From Micromonospora endolithica (GTDB lineage: Bacteria; Actinomycetota; Actinomycetes; Mycobacteriales; Micromonosporaceae), in the NCBI RefSeq assembly GCF_003626595.1, contig NZ_RBAK01000001.1, positions 496,001 to 560,000 on the forward strand: 64,000 nucleotides of DNA, given 5' to 3'. Both the position numbers and the translations under genes were made by a program. Shown here piece after piece: positions 55,878 to 64,000 of the stretch (the first letter of the stretch is position 1; the number at the start of each line of letters is the position of its first letter). The notes below the pieces were generated by a model that had not been told where the DNA came from, made no database searches, and saw only the letters and a program-made list of their open reading frames with translations.

Positions 55878-57308
55878 TCAGCCGACCGCGCCCTCCATCT
55901 GGAGCTCGATCAGGCGGTTGAGTTCCAGGGCGTACTCCATCGGGAGCTCCTTGGCGATCGGCTCGATGAAGCCGCGGACGATCATCGCCATCGCCTCGTC
56001 CTCGCTCAGGCCCCGGCTCATCAGGTAGAAGAGCTGGTCGTCGCTGATCTTGGAGACGGTCGCCTCGTGCCCCATCGACACGTCGTCCTCGCGGATGTCG
56101 ACGTACGGGTAGGTGTCCGAGCGGGAGATGGTGTCCACCAGCAGCGCGTCGCACTTCACCGTGCTGCGGCTGCTGTGCGAGCCCTCCAGCACCTGCACCA
56201 GGCCCCGGTACGAGGTCCGGCCACCGCCCCGGGCGATCGACTTCGACACGATGGTGCTGCTGGTGTGCGGCGCCGCGTGCACCATCTTGGCGCCGGCGTC
56301 CTGGTGCTGGCCCTCGCCGGCCATGGCCACCGAGAGCACCTCGCCCTTGGCGTGCTCGCCGGTCATGTAGACCGCCGGGTACTTCATGGTGACCTTGGAG
56401 CCGATGTTGCCGTCGACCCACTCCATGGTCGCGCCCTCGTGGCAGACGGCGCGCTTGGTGACCAGGTTGTAGACGTTGTTCGACCAGTTCTGGATGGTCG
56501 TGTAACGGCAGCGGGCGTTCTTCTTCACGATGATCTCCACGACCGCGCTGTGCAGCGAGTCGGAGGAGTACAGCGGCGCGGTGCAGCCCTCGACGTAGTG
56601 CACGTACGCACCCTCGTCGACGATGATCAGCGTCCGCTCGAACTGGCCCATGTTCTCCGTGTTGATCCGGAAGTAGGCCTGCAGCGGGATCTCCACGTGC
56701 ACGCCCTTCGGCACGTAGATGAACGAGCCACCGGACCACACGGAGGTGTTCAGCGCGGCGAACTTGTTGTCGCCGACCGGGATCACCGTGCCGAAGTACT
56801 CCTTGAAGACGTCCTCGTGCTCGCGCAGCGCGGTGTCGGTGTCCAGGAACAGGACGCCCTGCTCCTCGAGGTCCTCGCGGATCTTGTGGTAGACGACCTC
56901 GGACTCGTACTGCGCGGCGACGCCGGCGACCAGCCGCTGCTTCTCCGCCTCCGGGATGCCCAGCCGGTCGTAGGTGTTCTTGATGTCCTCGGGCAGGTCC
57001 TCCCAGCTGGTGGCCTGCTTCTCGGTGGACCGCACGAAGTACTTGATGTTGTCGAAGTCGATCCCGGTGAGGTCGGCGCCCCAGGACGGCATCGGCTTGC
57101 GCCCGAACAGCCGCAGGCCCTTCAGCCGCAGGTCGAGCATCCAGGCCGGCTCGTTCTTCTTGGCCGAGATGTCCCGCACCACCGCCTCGCTGAGGCCACG
57201 CTGGGCGACCGCCCCGGCGGCGTCCGGGTCGGACCAGCCGTACTCGTAGCGACCGAGGGCGGCAAGCTGCTCTTCCTGGGTCAGGGGCTGGACGATCTGC
57301 TCGGTCAT
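55878..57308 (-). CDS. sufB: Fe-S assembly scaffold SufB
   Basis: A 476-residue scaffold protein on which clusters are built. Features are [17 protein letters not shown], the core Gly/Ser-rich beta helix, [20 protein letters not shown], and the C-terminal [20 protein letters not shown] with [15 protein letters not shown]. The start ATG 57308 overlaps the sufR stop as ATGA, coupling it to its regulator. Confidence 0.96.
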   Translation of the reverse strand: MTEQIVQPLTQEEQLAALGRYEYGWSDPDAAGAVAQRGLSEAVVRDISAKKNEPAWMLDLRLKGLRLFGRKPMPSWGADLTGIDFDNIKYFVRSTEKQATSWEDLPEDIKNTYDRLGIPEAEKQRLVAGVAAQYESEVVYHKIREDLEEQGVLFLDTDTALREHEDVFKEYFGTVIPVGDNKFAALNTSVWSGGSFIYVPKGVHVEIPLQAYFRINTENMGQFERTLIIVDEGAYVHYVEGCTAPLYSSDSLHSAVVEIIVKKNARCRYTTIQNWSNNVYNLVTKRAVCHEGATMEWVDGNIGSKVTMKYPAVYMTGEHAKGEVLSVAMAGEGQHQDAGAKMVHAAPHTSSTIVSKSIARGGGRTSYRGLVQVLEGSHSSRSTVKCDALLVDTISRSDTYPYVDIREDDVSMGHEATVSKISDDQLFYLMSRGLSEDEAMAMIVRGFIEPIAKELPMEYALELNRLIELQMEGAVG

Positions 57309-58105
57309 CTATCTGTCCTCACAGTGGTGACGGTCTTACCGGACTTGGCGCGCCCCGACTGGGCCGGGATGTGCGTGGTGCACACCCCGTCGCCGTGCGC
57401 GATGGTGGCCAGACGCTGCACGTGGGTGCCGACCAGACGGGAAATGACCGCCGTCTCGGCCTCGCACAGCTGGGGGAACTCGGCGGCCACGTGCGCCACC
57501 GGGCAGTGGTGCTGACAGAGCTGGCCGCCGGAGGCGATGGTGGACGCGTTGGCAGCGTATCCCTCCGCGGTCAACGCCCCGGCGAGTGCCTCCGCCCGGG
57601 CGAGCGGATCGTCACCGGCGTCCTCCATGGCGGCCCGGCACCGGGTCTCCAGGGCCGCCACCTGGTCGGTGGCGAACGCCTCGACCGCGTCCGAGCCGCC
57701 GTTGCGGGCGATCCAACGCAGCGCCGCGGTAGCCATGTTGTCGTAGTGGTGCGTGCCGCAGCGGCCCCGGGCCGCGTCGGTGAGCAGGAAGACCTTGGCC
57801 GGTCGGCCCCGTCCTCGACTGCCCCGGACGACCTGCTCGCGCGCCGTCACGTCGCCGTCGGCGAGCATGGCGTCGAGGTGCCGTCGGATCGCCGCCGGGC
57901 TGAGGCCCAACGCGTCGCCGAGCTGCGCGGCGGTGGTCGCGCCGCGCTCCAGTAGCAGCCGGGTCACCCGGTCCCGGGTGGAAAGATCGGACGCGGCGGG
58001 CTGGGAGGCGGCAGAATCAGGTGCGGCAGAATGGGACGCGGCAGCTCGACCGGCGGCCGCAGTGGCCACCGGTGGGTGCCCGGAGAGCCCCGCCGCGTTT
58101 TTCAC
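57305..58105 (-). CDS. sufR: SUF operon repressor (DeoR/ArsR-type winged helix with Fe-S Cys)
   Basis: A 266-residue regulator. The winged HTH is [41 protein letters not shown], followed by [19 protein letters not shown]. The C-terminal cluster-binding part has [19 protein letters not shown] and QLCEAE, three Cys matching the SufR pattern. It represses the operon when cluster supply is adequate. The start is placed at GTG 58105, 7 bases after TAACGT (leaderless); the frame to 58141 overlaps the promoter. An Ala/Ser-rich N-terminal stretch (15-45) is unusual but common in actinomycete copies. Confidence 0.92.
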   Translation of the reverse strand: MKNAAGLSGHPPVATAAAGRAAASHSAAPDSAASQPAASDLSTRDRVTRLLLERGATTAAQLGDALGLSPAAIRRHLDAMLADGDVTAREQVVRGSRGRGRPAKVFLLTDAARGRCGTHHYDNMATAALRWIARNGGSDAVEAFATDQVAALETRCRAAMEDAGDDPLARAEALAGALTAEGYAANASTIASGGQLCQHHCPVAHVAAEFPQLCEAETAVISRLVGTHVQRLATIAHGDGVCTTHIPAQSGRAKSGKTVTTVRTDR

Positions 58106-58142
58106 AACGCCAACGTTACGTAATTCCCGGGGGGCCCGCAAA
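58105..58142 (-). promoter_or_regulatory. sufR operon promoter with SufR-type box
   Basis: TTGCGG (58142-58137), 18 bases, TAACGT (58118-58113), then GTG 58105 after 7 bases. On the plus strand CAAC-N6-GTTA (58105-58118) resembles the cyanobacterial SufR box CAAC-N6-GTTG and overlaps the transcription start. Confidence 0.6.
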
Positions 58143-58208
58143 CCCGGGGTCCGGTGATCCGAACCACCGCCGTGCCGGAGTCACCCGATCGGGCTCCACT
58201 ACGTTGCG

Positions 58209-58214
58209 TAGGAT
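58209..58214 (+). promoter_or_regulatory. ctaA -10 box, leaderless start
   Basis: TAGGAT lies 7 bases before GTG 58222, the distance typical of leaderless actinobacterial genes. A good -35 is not evident. Confidence 0.5.
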
Positions 58215-58221
58215 TCGCTCC

Positions 58222-59172
58222 GTGAAGCCTGCCGTCCGGTTCCCGGTCTCCACCACGCTGCTGCGTCGTCTGACGTACGCCAACATCGTCGCGAACGTCG
58301 CGATCGTCGTCACCGGCGGGGCCGTCCGACTGACCGCGTCCGGTCTCGGCTGCCCCACCTGGCCCCGCTGCACCGACGAGTCCTACACCACCACGGCGGA
58401 GATGGGCGTGCACGGGGTGATCGAGTTCGGCAACCGGCTGCTCACCTTCGCCGTCGGCATCATCGCGCTGGCCACGCTGCTGGCGGTGTTGCTGCACCGT
58501 CCCCGGCGCCGGGGACTGCTGCCGCTGGCGGTCGCCGTGTTCCTCGGCATCCCGGCCCAGGCGGTGCTGGGTGGCATCACCGTGCTCACCGACCTCAACC
58601 CGTGGGTGGTCGGCCTGCACTTCCTGGCGTCGATGCTGGTGATCGCGGCCGCGTACGCCCTCTGGCAGCGGGCGAAGGACCCGGACGGACCGGTGGTCGC
58701 GGTGGTGCCGGCGCCGCTGCGGACCCTGGCCCGGATCACCACCGCGGTCAGCGCGGCGGTGCTGGTGATCGGCACCTGGGTGACCGGCAGCGGCCCGCAC
58801 GCGGGCGACCACGGCGCGGCCCGCAACGGCCTGGACCCGGAGACGATCTCCCAGGTCCACGCCGACTCGGTCTTCCTGCTGATCGGCCTGTCGGTGGCGC
58901 TGGTGTTCGCGTTCCGGGCCGTCGGCGCCGCCCGGGCGTACCGGGCCGCGCTGGTGCTGGTCGCCGTGGAGCTGGGCCAGGGCCTGATCGGTTTCGTGCA
59001 GTACTTCACCGACCTGCCCGCCGTCCTCGTCGGCGCGCACATGCTCGGCTCCTGCCTGGTGCTGCTGGCCACCCTGTCGGTCCAGTGGTCGACCCGGGAG
59101 CGGCAGCCGGTGGCGCCCGCCCCGGCGCCGCCGTCCACCCCGGCCGTCGAACCGGTCGCCGCCAACGCCTGA
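58222..59172 (+). CDS. ctaA: Haem A synthase (COX15/CtaA)
   Basis: A 316-residue eight-helix membrane enzyme oxidising haem O to haem A for cytochrome c oxidase. The four haem-ligand His are in GVHGVIEFGNRLLT, VGLHFLASM, SQVHADSVFLL and VGAHMLGSCLVL; the Cys pair GLGCPTWPRC is in the first loop. The tail is Pro/Ala-rich. GTG 58222 is leaderless-type. It is divergent from the suf operon and near ctaB, which makes its substrate. Confidence 0.94.
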   Translation: MKPAVRFPVSTTLLRRLTYANIVANVAIVVTGGAVRLTASGLGCPTWPRCTDESYTTTAEMGVHGVIEFGNRLLTFAVGIIALATLLAVLLHRPRRRGLLPLAVAVFLGIPAQAVLGGITVLTDLNPWVVGLHFLASMLVIAAAYALWQRAKDPDGPVVAVVPAPLRTLARITTAVSAAVLVIGTWVTGSGPHAGDHGAARNGLDPETISQVHADSVFLLIGLSVALVFAFRAVGAARAYRAALVLVAVELGQGLIGFVQYFTDLPAVLVGAHMLGSCLVLLATLSVQWSTRERQPVAPAPAPPSTPAVEPVAANA

Positions 59173-59199
59173 CCTGGCGGAAACTGCGTGGGCGCCCGG

Positions 59200-59298
59200 A
59201 TGGAGGACAACGACTTCGCCGGCAACGCCGAAGGCGCGGTCCGGCTGGACACGCCGCCGGCGGGCGGTCACCGGCAGCGCGACCACCAGCAGGAGTGA
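59200..59298 (+). CDS. Possible small protein after ctaA
   Basis: A 32-codon frame (MEDNDFAGNAEGAVRLDTPP..., ending in DHQQE) with gccc upstream, a GTG alternative at 59188 and no ribosome site. The acidic start is unlike random GC-rich translation, but nothing supports expression. It reads in the ctaA direction and might be a remnant. Confidence 0.25.
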   Translation: MEDNDFAGNAEGAVRLDTPPAGGHRQRDHQQE

Positions 59299-59313
59299 CC
59301 GGCCCGCCCGTGC

Positions 59314-60237
59314 TCAGCCCGGACGACGGGCGAGGTGGGTGACGATCGCGTCGGCGAGGCGATCGGCGGCACCGTCGCCGTGGCCGAGGAAGAGTGAGGG
59401 CTCGGTCAACTCCAGCTCCACCAGGACCGGGTCGCCGTCGGCCCCCGGGATCAGGTCCACCCGGGCGTAGAGCAGCCGGTCGGACCCGCCGGGCACCGCC
59501 GCGAGGGTCCGCCGCGCCACCGACAGCTGCTCCTCGGTGGCGGTCCGCGGGGCGATCTCCTCCGGCTTGTAGAGCCCGTCCATGCCGAGGTCGGGGCCGG
59601 TGAGCAGGGCACCCTTGCGGATCGCGTGACTGAACCGCAGCCCGTCCGGGCCGGTGACGAACAGCAGGGCGGTCTCCCCCGCCACGTCCACCGCCGAGAG
59701 GTACGGCTGGACCATGGTGACCCGGCCGGCCGCGCCGAGGCGCCGGACGTGCGCCCGGGCCAGGTCCCGGTGTCCGGGGTCGGACAGGTCGTAGCGGCCG
59801 GTGTCCTGGCTGCCGGCGCTGACCGAGGGCTTGAGCACGTACTCGCCCCGGTCGGCCGGGAGGTCCCACTCCTCGCCCGGCGCCACCCAGGTGGTGGGCA
59901 CGGTCGGCACACCGGCGGCGGAGAGCTGGTCGAGGTAGCGCTTGTCGGTGTTCCAGGTGACCACGTCCGCCGGGTTGACCAGGGCCGGCACCGACGACGC
60001 CCAGGCGACGAAGGCGTCCCGGCGGGACATGTAGTCCCAGGGCGAACGGAGTACCACCAGGTCGTACGCGGACCAGTCGGCGGCCGGGTCGTCCCAGACG
60101 ACGGGCTCCGCGGCCACCCCGCGGGCCGCGAGGGGACCGAGGACGAGCCGGTCGTCGTCCTCCAGGTCGGGGAAGGCGGAGCAGGTGACGAGAGCGACCC
60201 GGGGTTCCCCCCGGGTCGACTGGTGGTGGTTGGTCAT
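59314..60237 (-). CDS. ATP-grasp domain protein
   Basis: A 307-residue ATP-grasp ligase-like protein. Landmarks are YDLVVLRSPWDYMSRRDAFV, the ATP-binding YVLKPSVSAGSQDTGRY, AGRVTMVQPYLSAVD and the metal-binding VLVELELTEPSLFL. It resembles RimK/glutathione-synthetase-like enzymes such as DcsG, which join amino to carboxyl groups. No partner gene indicates a substrate. ATG 60237. Confidence 0.87.
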   Translation of the reverse strand: MTNHHQSTRGEPRVALVTCSAFPDLEDDDRLVLGPLAARGVAAEPVVWDDPAADWSAYDLVVLRSPWDYMSRRDAFVAWASSVPALVNPADVVTWNTDKRYLDQLSAAGVPTVPTTWVAPGEEWDLPADRGEYVLKPSVSAGSQDTGRYDLSDPGHRDLARAHVRRLGAAGRVTMVQPYLSAVDVAGETALLFVTGPDGLRFSHAIRKGALLTGPDLGMDGLYKPEEIAPRTATEEQLSVARRTLAAVPGGSDRLLYARVDLIPGADGDPVLVELELTEPSLFLGHGDGAADRLADAIVTHLARRPG

Positions 60238-60245
60238 CTATGTGT

Positions 60246-60581
60246 TCAGCGGGCCATGGTGCGCCGTGCCATCGACCGCCACAGGTCGTTGCTCGGGCGC
60301 ATCTGGTCCATCAGTTCACGCTCCCACGCGTTCTCGACGGTGACTCCCGCCTTGGCGCACGCCTGACGTGCGACGACGGTGTCGTCGGCGAACTGGTCGC
60401 CCCACGCCCCGTCCTCGCCCACCAGCACGATCCGTGCGCCTCGCTTGCCGACGTACTCGATGACCGCCTTCGCGCCGCCGTGCCCGGCGGCGAACGACTT
60501 GATACCCGCGACCAGGCCGTTGGGGGCCTGGGCGTTGGCGGCCTGCTCAGCCGTCAGCGTCGTATCGGAACCATCTGCCAT
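60246..60581 (-). CDS. Small protein of unknown family
   Basis: A 111-residue protein: MADGSDTTLTAEQAANAQAP, GLVAGIKSFAAGHGGAKAVI, EYVGKRGARIVLVGEDGAWG and a C-terminal ELMDQMRPSNDLWRSMARRT. The centre reads as an alpha/beta segment with a glycine loop (GKRGARIVLVGEDG), but no known motif is met. ATG 60581 is chosen over 60671 because TAGGCT lies 7 bases upstream (leaderless) and homologous-looking residues start there. Only 8 bp separate it from the ATP-grasp gene downstream. Confidence 0.7.
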   Translation of the reverse strand: MADGSDTTLTAEQAANAQAPNGLVAGIKSFAAGHGGAKAVIEYVGKRGARIVLVGEDGAWGDQFADDTVVARQACAKAGVTVENAWERELMDQMRPSNDLWRSMARRTMAR

Positions 60582-60948
60582 GACGCGAAGCCTAAGCAGA
60601 TGTGCACCCGTGCGGGCGACTTTCGTGAACCTTTTGTGATGCCAATTACCCGCTGGTTTAAGGAAGACCACAGGTGATCTGCCCGTATTTATCCCTACTT
60701 AGAGGCCCGAATCGCTGTCACATAATTGCCGGATGTGGAACGCAAGTGGCGGGTCCGCCCTGTGACGAAACTTCCAATTGTCGGGCGGTAAAGACGGACA
60801 ATTCATCGATGATGGCGACTTTTCCCTGACCTACGTCACTCACCGTGCACGCCCGGATCGATCCGGCTACGGATCGGTGAACGAGGAAACGGGCGGCACG
60901 AGCGGGTGGACGGCCGACCGGGCAGACCGGGCGGCCCGGGGCGCCGTC
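60582..60948. other. Intergenic region with unusually A/T-rich sequence
   Basis: Bases 60610-60850 are clearly richer in A and T than the surroundings (for example cccgtatttatccctactta). It holds an inverted repeat aattgtc-14-gacaatt (60776-60782 / 60797-60803) and a small hairpin ggcgggtccgcc near 60748. No gene is supported. Confidence 0.4.
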
Positions 60949-61908
60949 TCAGATCAGGGCGTCGAGCGCGACCGCGGCGAAGACGATGGTCAGATAGGTG
61001 GTGGACCAGTGGAACAGGCGCATCGGCTTGACCGCCTGGCCGCGGGTCGCGCGGCGGCAGAGCTTGTGCGCCTCGACCAGGAAGATCGCACCCACCACCA
61101 GGGTCGGTACGCCGTACACGGCGCTCATCCCCAGCGGCCAGACGGCCAGCGAGGTCAGCACGGTGAGCCAGGCGAAGAGCAGGATCTCGGCGTTGACCCG
61201 GCGGGTGGACGCCACCACCGGGAGCATCGGGATGCCCGCCCGGGCGTAGTCGTCCTTGTACTTCATCGCCAGCGGGTAGAAGTGCGGCATCTGCCAGAAG
61301 AAGACCACCGCGAACAGGCCCCACGCCGCCGGGGCGAGCGACCCGGTCACCGCCGCCCAGCCGATCAGCACCGGCGCCGCGCCGCAGGCGCCGCCCCAGA
61401 ACGTGTTGGCCGTCGTGGTGCGCTTGAGCCAGAGGGTGTAGACGAGGTCGTAGTAGACGATCGCCGCCAGGGTGAGGCCGGCGGCCAGCAGGTTCGTGGC
61501 CGCCGCCATCAGGGCGACCGAGACGACCGCCAGCACCAGGCCGAAGACCAGCGCGTTGCGCGGCGACACGGTGTGCGCCGGCAGCGGGCGGCGCTTGGTG
61601 CGCCGCATCAGCTGGTCGATGTCCCGGTCGATGTAGCAGTTGAGGACGCTGGCCGCGCCCGCGGCGAGCGAGCCGCCCACCAGCACCACGGCGATCAGCC
61701 ACAGCGACGGCAGGCCGCCGTGCGCGAGCATCATCGCCGGAACCGTGGTCACCAGGAGCAGCTCGACGATCCGCGGCTTGGTGAGCGTCACGTACGCCGC
61801 CACGACCGCCCGGACGTCACGCGGGCGGGCCGTCGGGGTCTCCGCGACCGTGCGCACCGGCTGCTGCCCGGCAGAGTTGCTGACGGGGCGCTCGGTGATC
61901 ATGCTCAC
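60949..61908 (-). CDS. ctaB: Protohaem IX farnesyltransferase (haem O synthase)
   Basis: A 319-residue membrane prenyltransferase that makes haem O for CtaA. The Mg-prenyl-diphosphate motif is [19 protein letters not shown], with [17 protein letters not shown] and [20 protein letters not shown] as further signatures; about eight or nine membrane segments. GTG 61908 is chosen because ggaaggtgg is 6 bases upstream; ATG 61902 is an alternative. It is divergent from tkt, an arrangement kept in mycobacteria. Confidence 0.94.
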   Translation of the reverse strand: MSMITERPVSNSAGQQPVRTVAETPTARPRDVRAVVAAYVTLTKPRIVELLLVTTVPAMMLAHGGLPSLWLIAVVLVGGSLAAGAASVLNCYIDRDIDQLMRRTKRRPLPAHTVSPRNALVFGLVLAVVSVALMAAATNLLAAGLTLAAIVYYDLVYTLWLKRTTTANTFWGGACGAAPVLIGWAAVTGSLAPAAWGLFAVVFFWQMPHFYPLAMKYKDDYARAGIPMLPVVASTRRVNAEILLFAWLTVLTSLAVWPLGMSAVYGVPTLVVGAIFLVEAHKLCRRATRGQAVKPMRLFHWSTTYLTIVFAAVALDALI

Positions 61909-62134
61909 GGATTGCCACCTTCCGGCGTCGGGAGGGGAGTCGGGGCGGGCGGGACCGCGTCCGGGTCCACACCGCCCCACACACTACGCGCTGTCGTTTT
62001 GGCTGCCCGGGCGACCCGGTAACGGTGCGGGCCGTCACACCGCCGGGTCGTCGGCACGACCTGAACGGTCCGCCGCACCGGAACGTACAGAAGAGCATGC
62101 GGAGATCCCCGGGCGCACGTTTAGGACCGCTCGA

Positions 62135-62140
62135 TAGGGT
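62135..62140 (+). promoter_or_regulatory. Candidate -10 box of tkt
   Basis: TAGGGT at 62135-62140, a strong actinobacterial -10, would give a leader of about 37 bases to GTG 62184. A -35 is not clear. The rest of 61909-62134 shows nothing else. Confidence 0.4.
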
Positions 62141-62183
62141 CATCAGTGAGGGTTCCGCCCATCTGCCGAGGAGCACAACCATC

Positions 62184-64000
62184 GTGGCTGCCAACCGACC
62201 CGAGCACCCCGCACTCAACTGGTCCGACCTCGACCGCCGGGCCGTCGACACGGTCCGCGTGCTGGCCATGGACGCCGTGGAGAAATCCGGCAACGGCCAC
62301 CCGGGCACCGCGATGAGCCTCGCGCCCGCGGCGTACCTGCTCTTCAACCGGGTGATGCGGCACAACCCGGCCGACCCGAACTGGCCCGGGCGGGACCGTT
62401 TCGTGCTCTCCGCCGGGCACTCCAGCCTCACCCTCTACATCCAGCTCTTCCTCTCCGGGTACCCGCTGAGCCTGGAGGATCTGAAGTCGCTGCGGCAGTG
62501 GGGATCCCTCACCCCCGGCCACCCCGAGCACGGGCACACCCCCGGTGTGGAGACCACCACCGGGCCGCTCGGGCAGGGTCTGGGCAACGCGGTCGGCATG
62601 GCGATGGCGGCCCGCCGCGAGCGCGGCCTGTTCGACCCGGAGGCCGAGCCGGGCGCCTCGGTCTTCGACCACGACATCTGGTGCATCGCCTCCGACGGCG
62701 ACATCGAGGAGGGCATCAGCCACGAGGCCAGCGCGCTCGCCGGCCACCAGCAGCTGGGCAATCTCTGCCTGATCTACGACGACAACGAGATCTCGATCGA
62801 GGACGACACCCGGATCGCCAAGAGCGAGGACGTCGCGGCCCGCTACGAGGCGTACGGCTGGCACGTGCAGACCGTCGACTGGCGCCGCGGCGAGGCCGAC
62901 CAGGGCGACTACCACGAGGACGTGGAGGAGTTGTACCGGGCGCTGCTGGCGGCGAAGGCCGAGACCGCGCGCCCGTCCTTCATCGCGCTGCGCACCATCA
63001 TCGGCTGGCCCGCGCCGAACAAGCAGAACACCGGCAAGATCCACGGCTCCGCGCTCGGCGCCGACGAGGTGGCCGCCACCAAGCAGCTCCTCGACTTCGA
63101 CCCGGCCCAGACGTTCCAGGTCGACGAGGAGGTCCTCGGGCACGCCCGCACGGTGATGGGCCGGGGCGACGCGGCCCAGCAGGAGTGGACCCCCGCGTTC
63201 GACGCCTGGAAGAAGGCCAACCCGGAGCGCGCCGCGCTCTACGAGCGGATGGCCGGCCGGGTGCTGCCGCGGGGCTGGACCGACGCGCTGCCGGAGTTCC
63301 CCGCCGACGCCAAGGGGGTGGCGACGCGCGCCGCCTCCGGCAAGGTCCTGGAGGCCCTCGCCCCGGTGCTGCCGGAGCTGTGGGGCGGCTCGGCCGACCT
63401 GGCGGAGAGCAACAACACCACGATGAAGGGTGAGCCCTCCTTCATCCCGGCCGCGCACGCGACCAAGGACTTCCCCGGCCACGAGTACGGCCGCACCCTG
63501 CACTTCGGCATCCGCGAGCACGCCATGGGCGCGATTCTCAACGGCATCGCCCTGCACGGCGGCACCCGCCCGTACGGCGGCACGTTCCTCGTGTTCAGCG
63601 ACTACATGCGCCCGTCGGTGCGGCTGGCCGCGCTGATGAAGCTGCCGGTGACCTACGTCTGGACGCACGACTCGATCGGCCTGGGCGAGGACGGTCCGAC
63701 CCACCAGCCGGTCGAGCACCTGACCGCGCTGCGGGCCATCCCCGGGTTGGACGTGGTCCGCCCGGCCGACGCCAACGAGACCGTCTGGGCGTGGCGGCAG
63801 GCCCTGGAGCACACCGACCGGCCGACCGCGCTGGCGCTCAGCCGGCAGCCGTTGCCGACCCTGGACCGGTCGGTCCTGGCCGGTGCCGAGGGCGTGGCCA
63901 AGGGCGGCTACGTGCTGGCCGAGGCGTCCAACGGCAAGCCGCAGGTGATCATCGTCGGTACCGGCTCCGAGGTGCAGCTCTGCCTGACCGCCCGGGAGCG
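62184..64000 (+). CDS. tkt: Transketolase, 3' end outside window
   Basis: Thiamine-diphosphate enzyme of the pentose phosphate pathway, moving two-carbon units between sugars. About 606 of some 700 residues are visible. The thiamine-binding motif is [20 protein letters not shown] with [13 protein letters not shown]; His residues [23 protein letters not shown] and GKIHGSALG and the pyrimidine-domain [15 protein letters not shown] are as expected. GTG 62184 follows gaggag. The reading frame is open at base 64000. In actinobacteria it usually heads a tkt-tal-zwf cluster, which would lie beyond the window. Confidence 0.95.
   Translation, partial: MAANRPEHPALNWSDLDRRAVDTVRVLAMDAVEKSGNGHPGTAMSLAPAAYLLFNRVMRHNPADPNWPGRDRFVLSAGHSSLTLYIQLFLSGYPLSLEDLKSLRQWGSLTPGHPEHGHTPGVETTTGPLGQGLGNAVGMAMAARRERGLFDPEAEPGASVFDHDIWCIASDGDIEEGISHEASALAGHQQLGNLCLIYDDNEISIEDDTRIAKSEDVAARYEAYGWHVQTVDWRRGEADQGDYHEDVEELYRALLAAKAETARPSFIALRTIIGWPAPNKQNTGKIHGSALGADEVAATKQLLDFDPAQTFQVDEEVLGHARTVMGRGDAAQQEWTPAFDAWKKANPERAALYERMAGRVLPRGWTDALPEFPADAKGVATRAASGKVLEALAPVLPELWGGSADLAESNNTTMKGEPSFIPAAHATKDFPGHEYGRTLHFGIREHAMGAILNGIALHGGTRPYGGTFLVFSDYMRPSVRLAALMKLPVTYVWTHDSIGLGEDGPTHQPVEHLTALRAIPGLDVVRPADANETVWAWRQALEHTDRPTALALSRQPLPTLDRSVLAGAEGVAKGGYVLAEASNGKPQVIIVGTGSEVQLCLTARE

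Noticed and set aside
55140-57515. A 791-codon plus-strand frame across sufD and sufB
   Set aside because: Antisense to well-defined suf genes; translation is low-complexity.

Overview
The window is a very GC-rich chromosomal segment of an actinomycete, most likely a Micromonospora or a close relative in the Micromonosporaceae. The evidence is strong G/C third-position bias, many GTG starts, leaderless genes with TAnnnT boxes 6-8 bases before the start codon, a conservon (cvnABCD) with a P450, a cellulose-active LPMO, and three copies of a gggcccttcc palindromic repeat that I recall from Micromonospora genomes. No rRNA, tRNA, CRISPR array, phage or insertion-sequence gene was seen.

Layout. 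1-20.8 kb: a sugar kinase fragment, an NTF2-like protein, a secreted LPMO with a CBM2, asparagine synthetase, aminopeptidase P, two paralogous secreted beta-helix proteins, a 1833-residue secreted amylase-pullulanase, two membrane-anchored CBM2-like proteins, a permuted NlpC/P60-like protein and membrane proteins of unknown role. 20.8-23.9 kb: aconitase. 23.9-34.3 kb: a block with a permease / unknown / histidine-decarboxylase operon and an SDR-P450-cvnABCD array. 34.4-38.2 kb: DUF2630, RIO kinase, HAD hydrolase, nitrilase and the aconitase repressor AcnR. 38.3-40.5 kb: a translationally coupled three-gene locus with a DUF692/MNIO enzyme and a membrane protein with a Gly/Cys tail. 40.5-50.1 kb: SDR, Mug glycosylase, ABC exporter, enoyl-CoA hydratase, small HTH protein, CadD-like transporter, ABC-F protein with a probable leader peptide and attenuator, zinc metallopeptidase, acVLRF1-type release factor, LysE exporter. 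50.4-58.1 kb: a VOC protein and the full SUF Fe-S assembly operon (sufR-B-D-ferredoxin-C-S-U-sufT-like). 58.2-64 kb: ctaA, ATP-grasp, an unknown small protein, ctaB and the start of transketolase.

How it fits together. From memory, the order acn, acnR, enoyl-CoA hydratase, small HTH, ABC-F, suf operon, ctaA, ctaB, tkt matches the Mycobacterium tuberculosis Rv1449c-Rv1475c neighbourhood. This looks like an ancestral Fe-S / haem / central-carbon backbone into which lineage-specific genes have been inserted, notably between acnA and acnR. Almost identical 20-bp palindromes lie over the promoters of acnA and acnR, suggesting that AcnR still controls both genes although they are about 14 kb apart. 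The SUF operon would supply the clusters that aconitase and the Rieske protein need. The most intriguing uncharacterised system is the MNIO locus at 38.3-40.5 kb. The most testable regulatory prediction is the AcnR operator pair, followed by the leader peptide and hairpin in front of the ABC-F gene.
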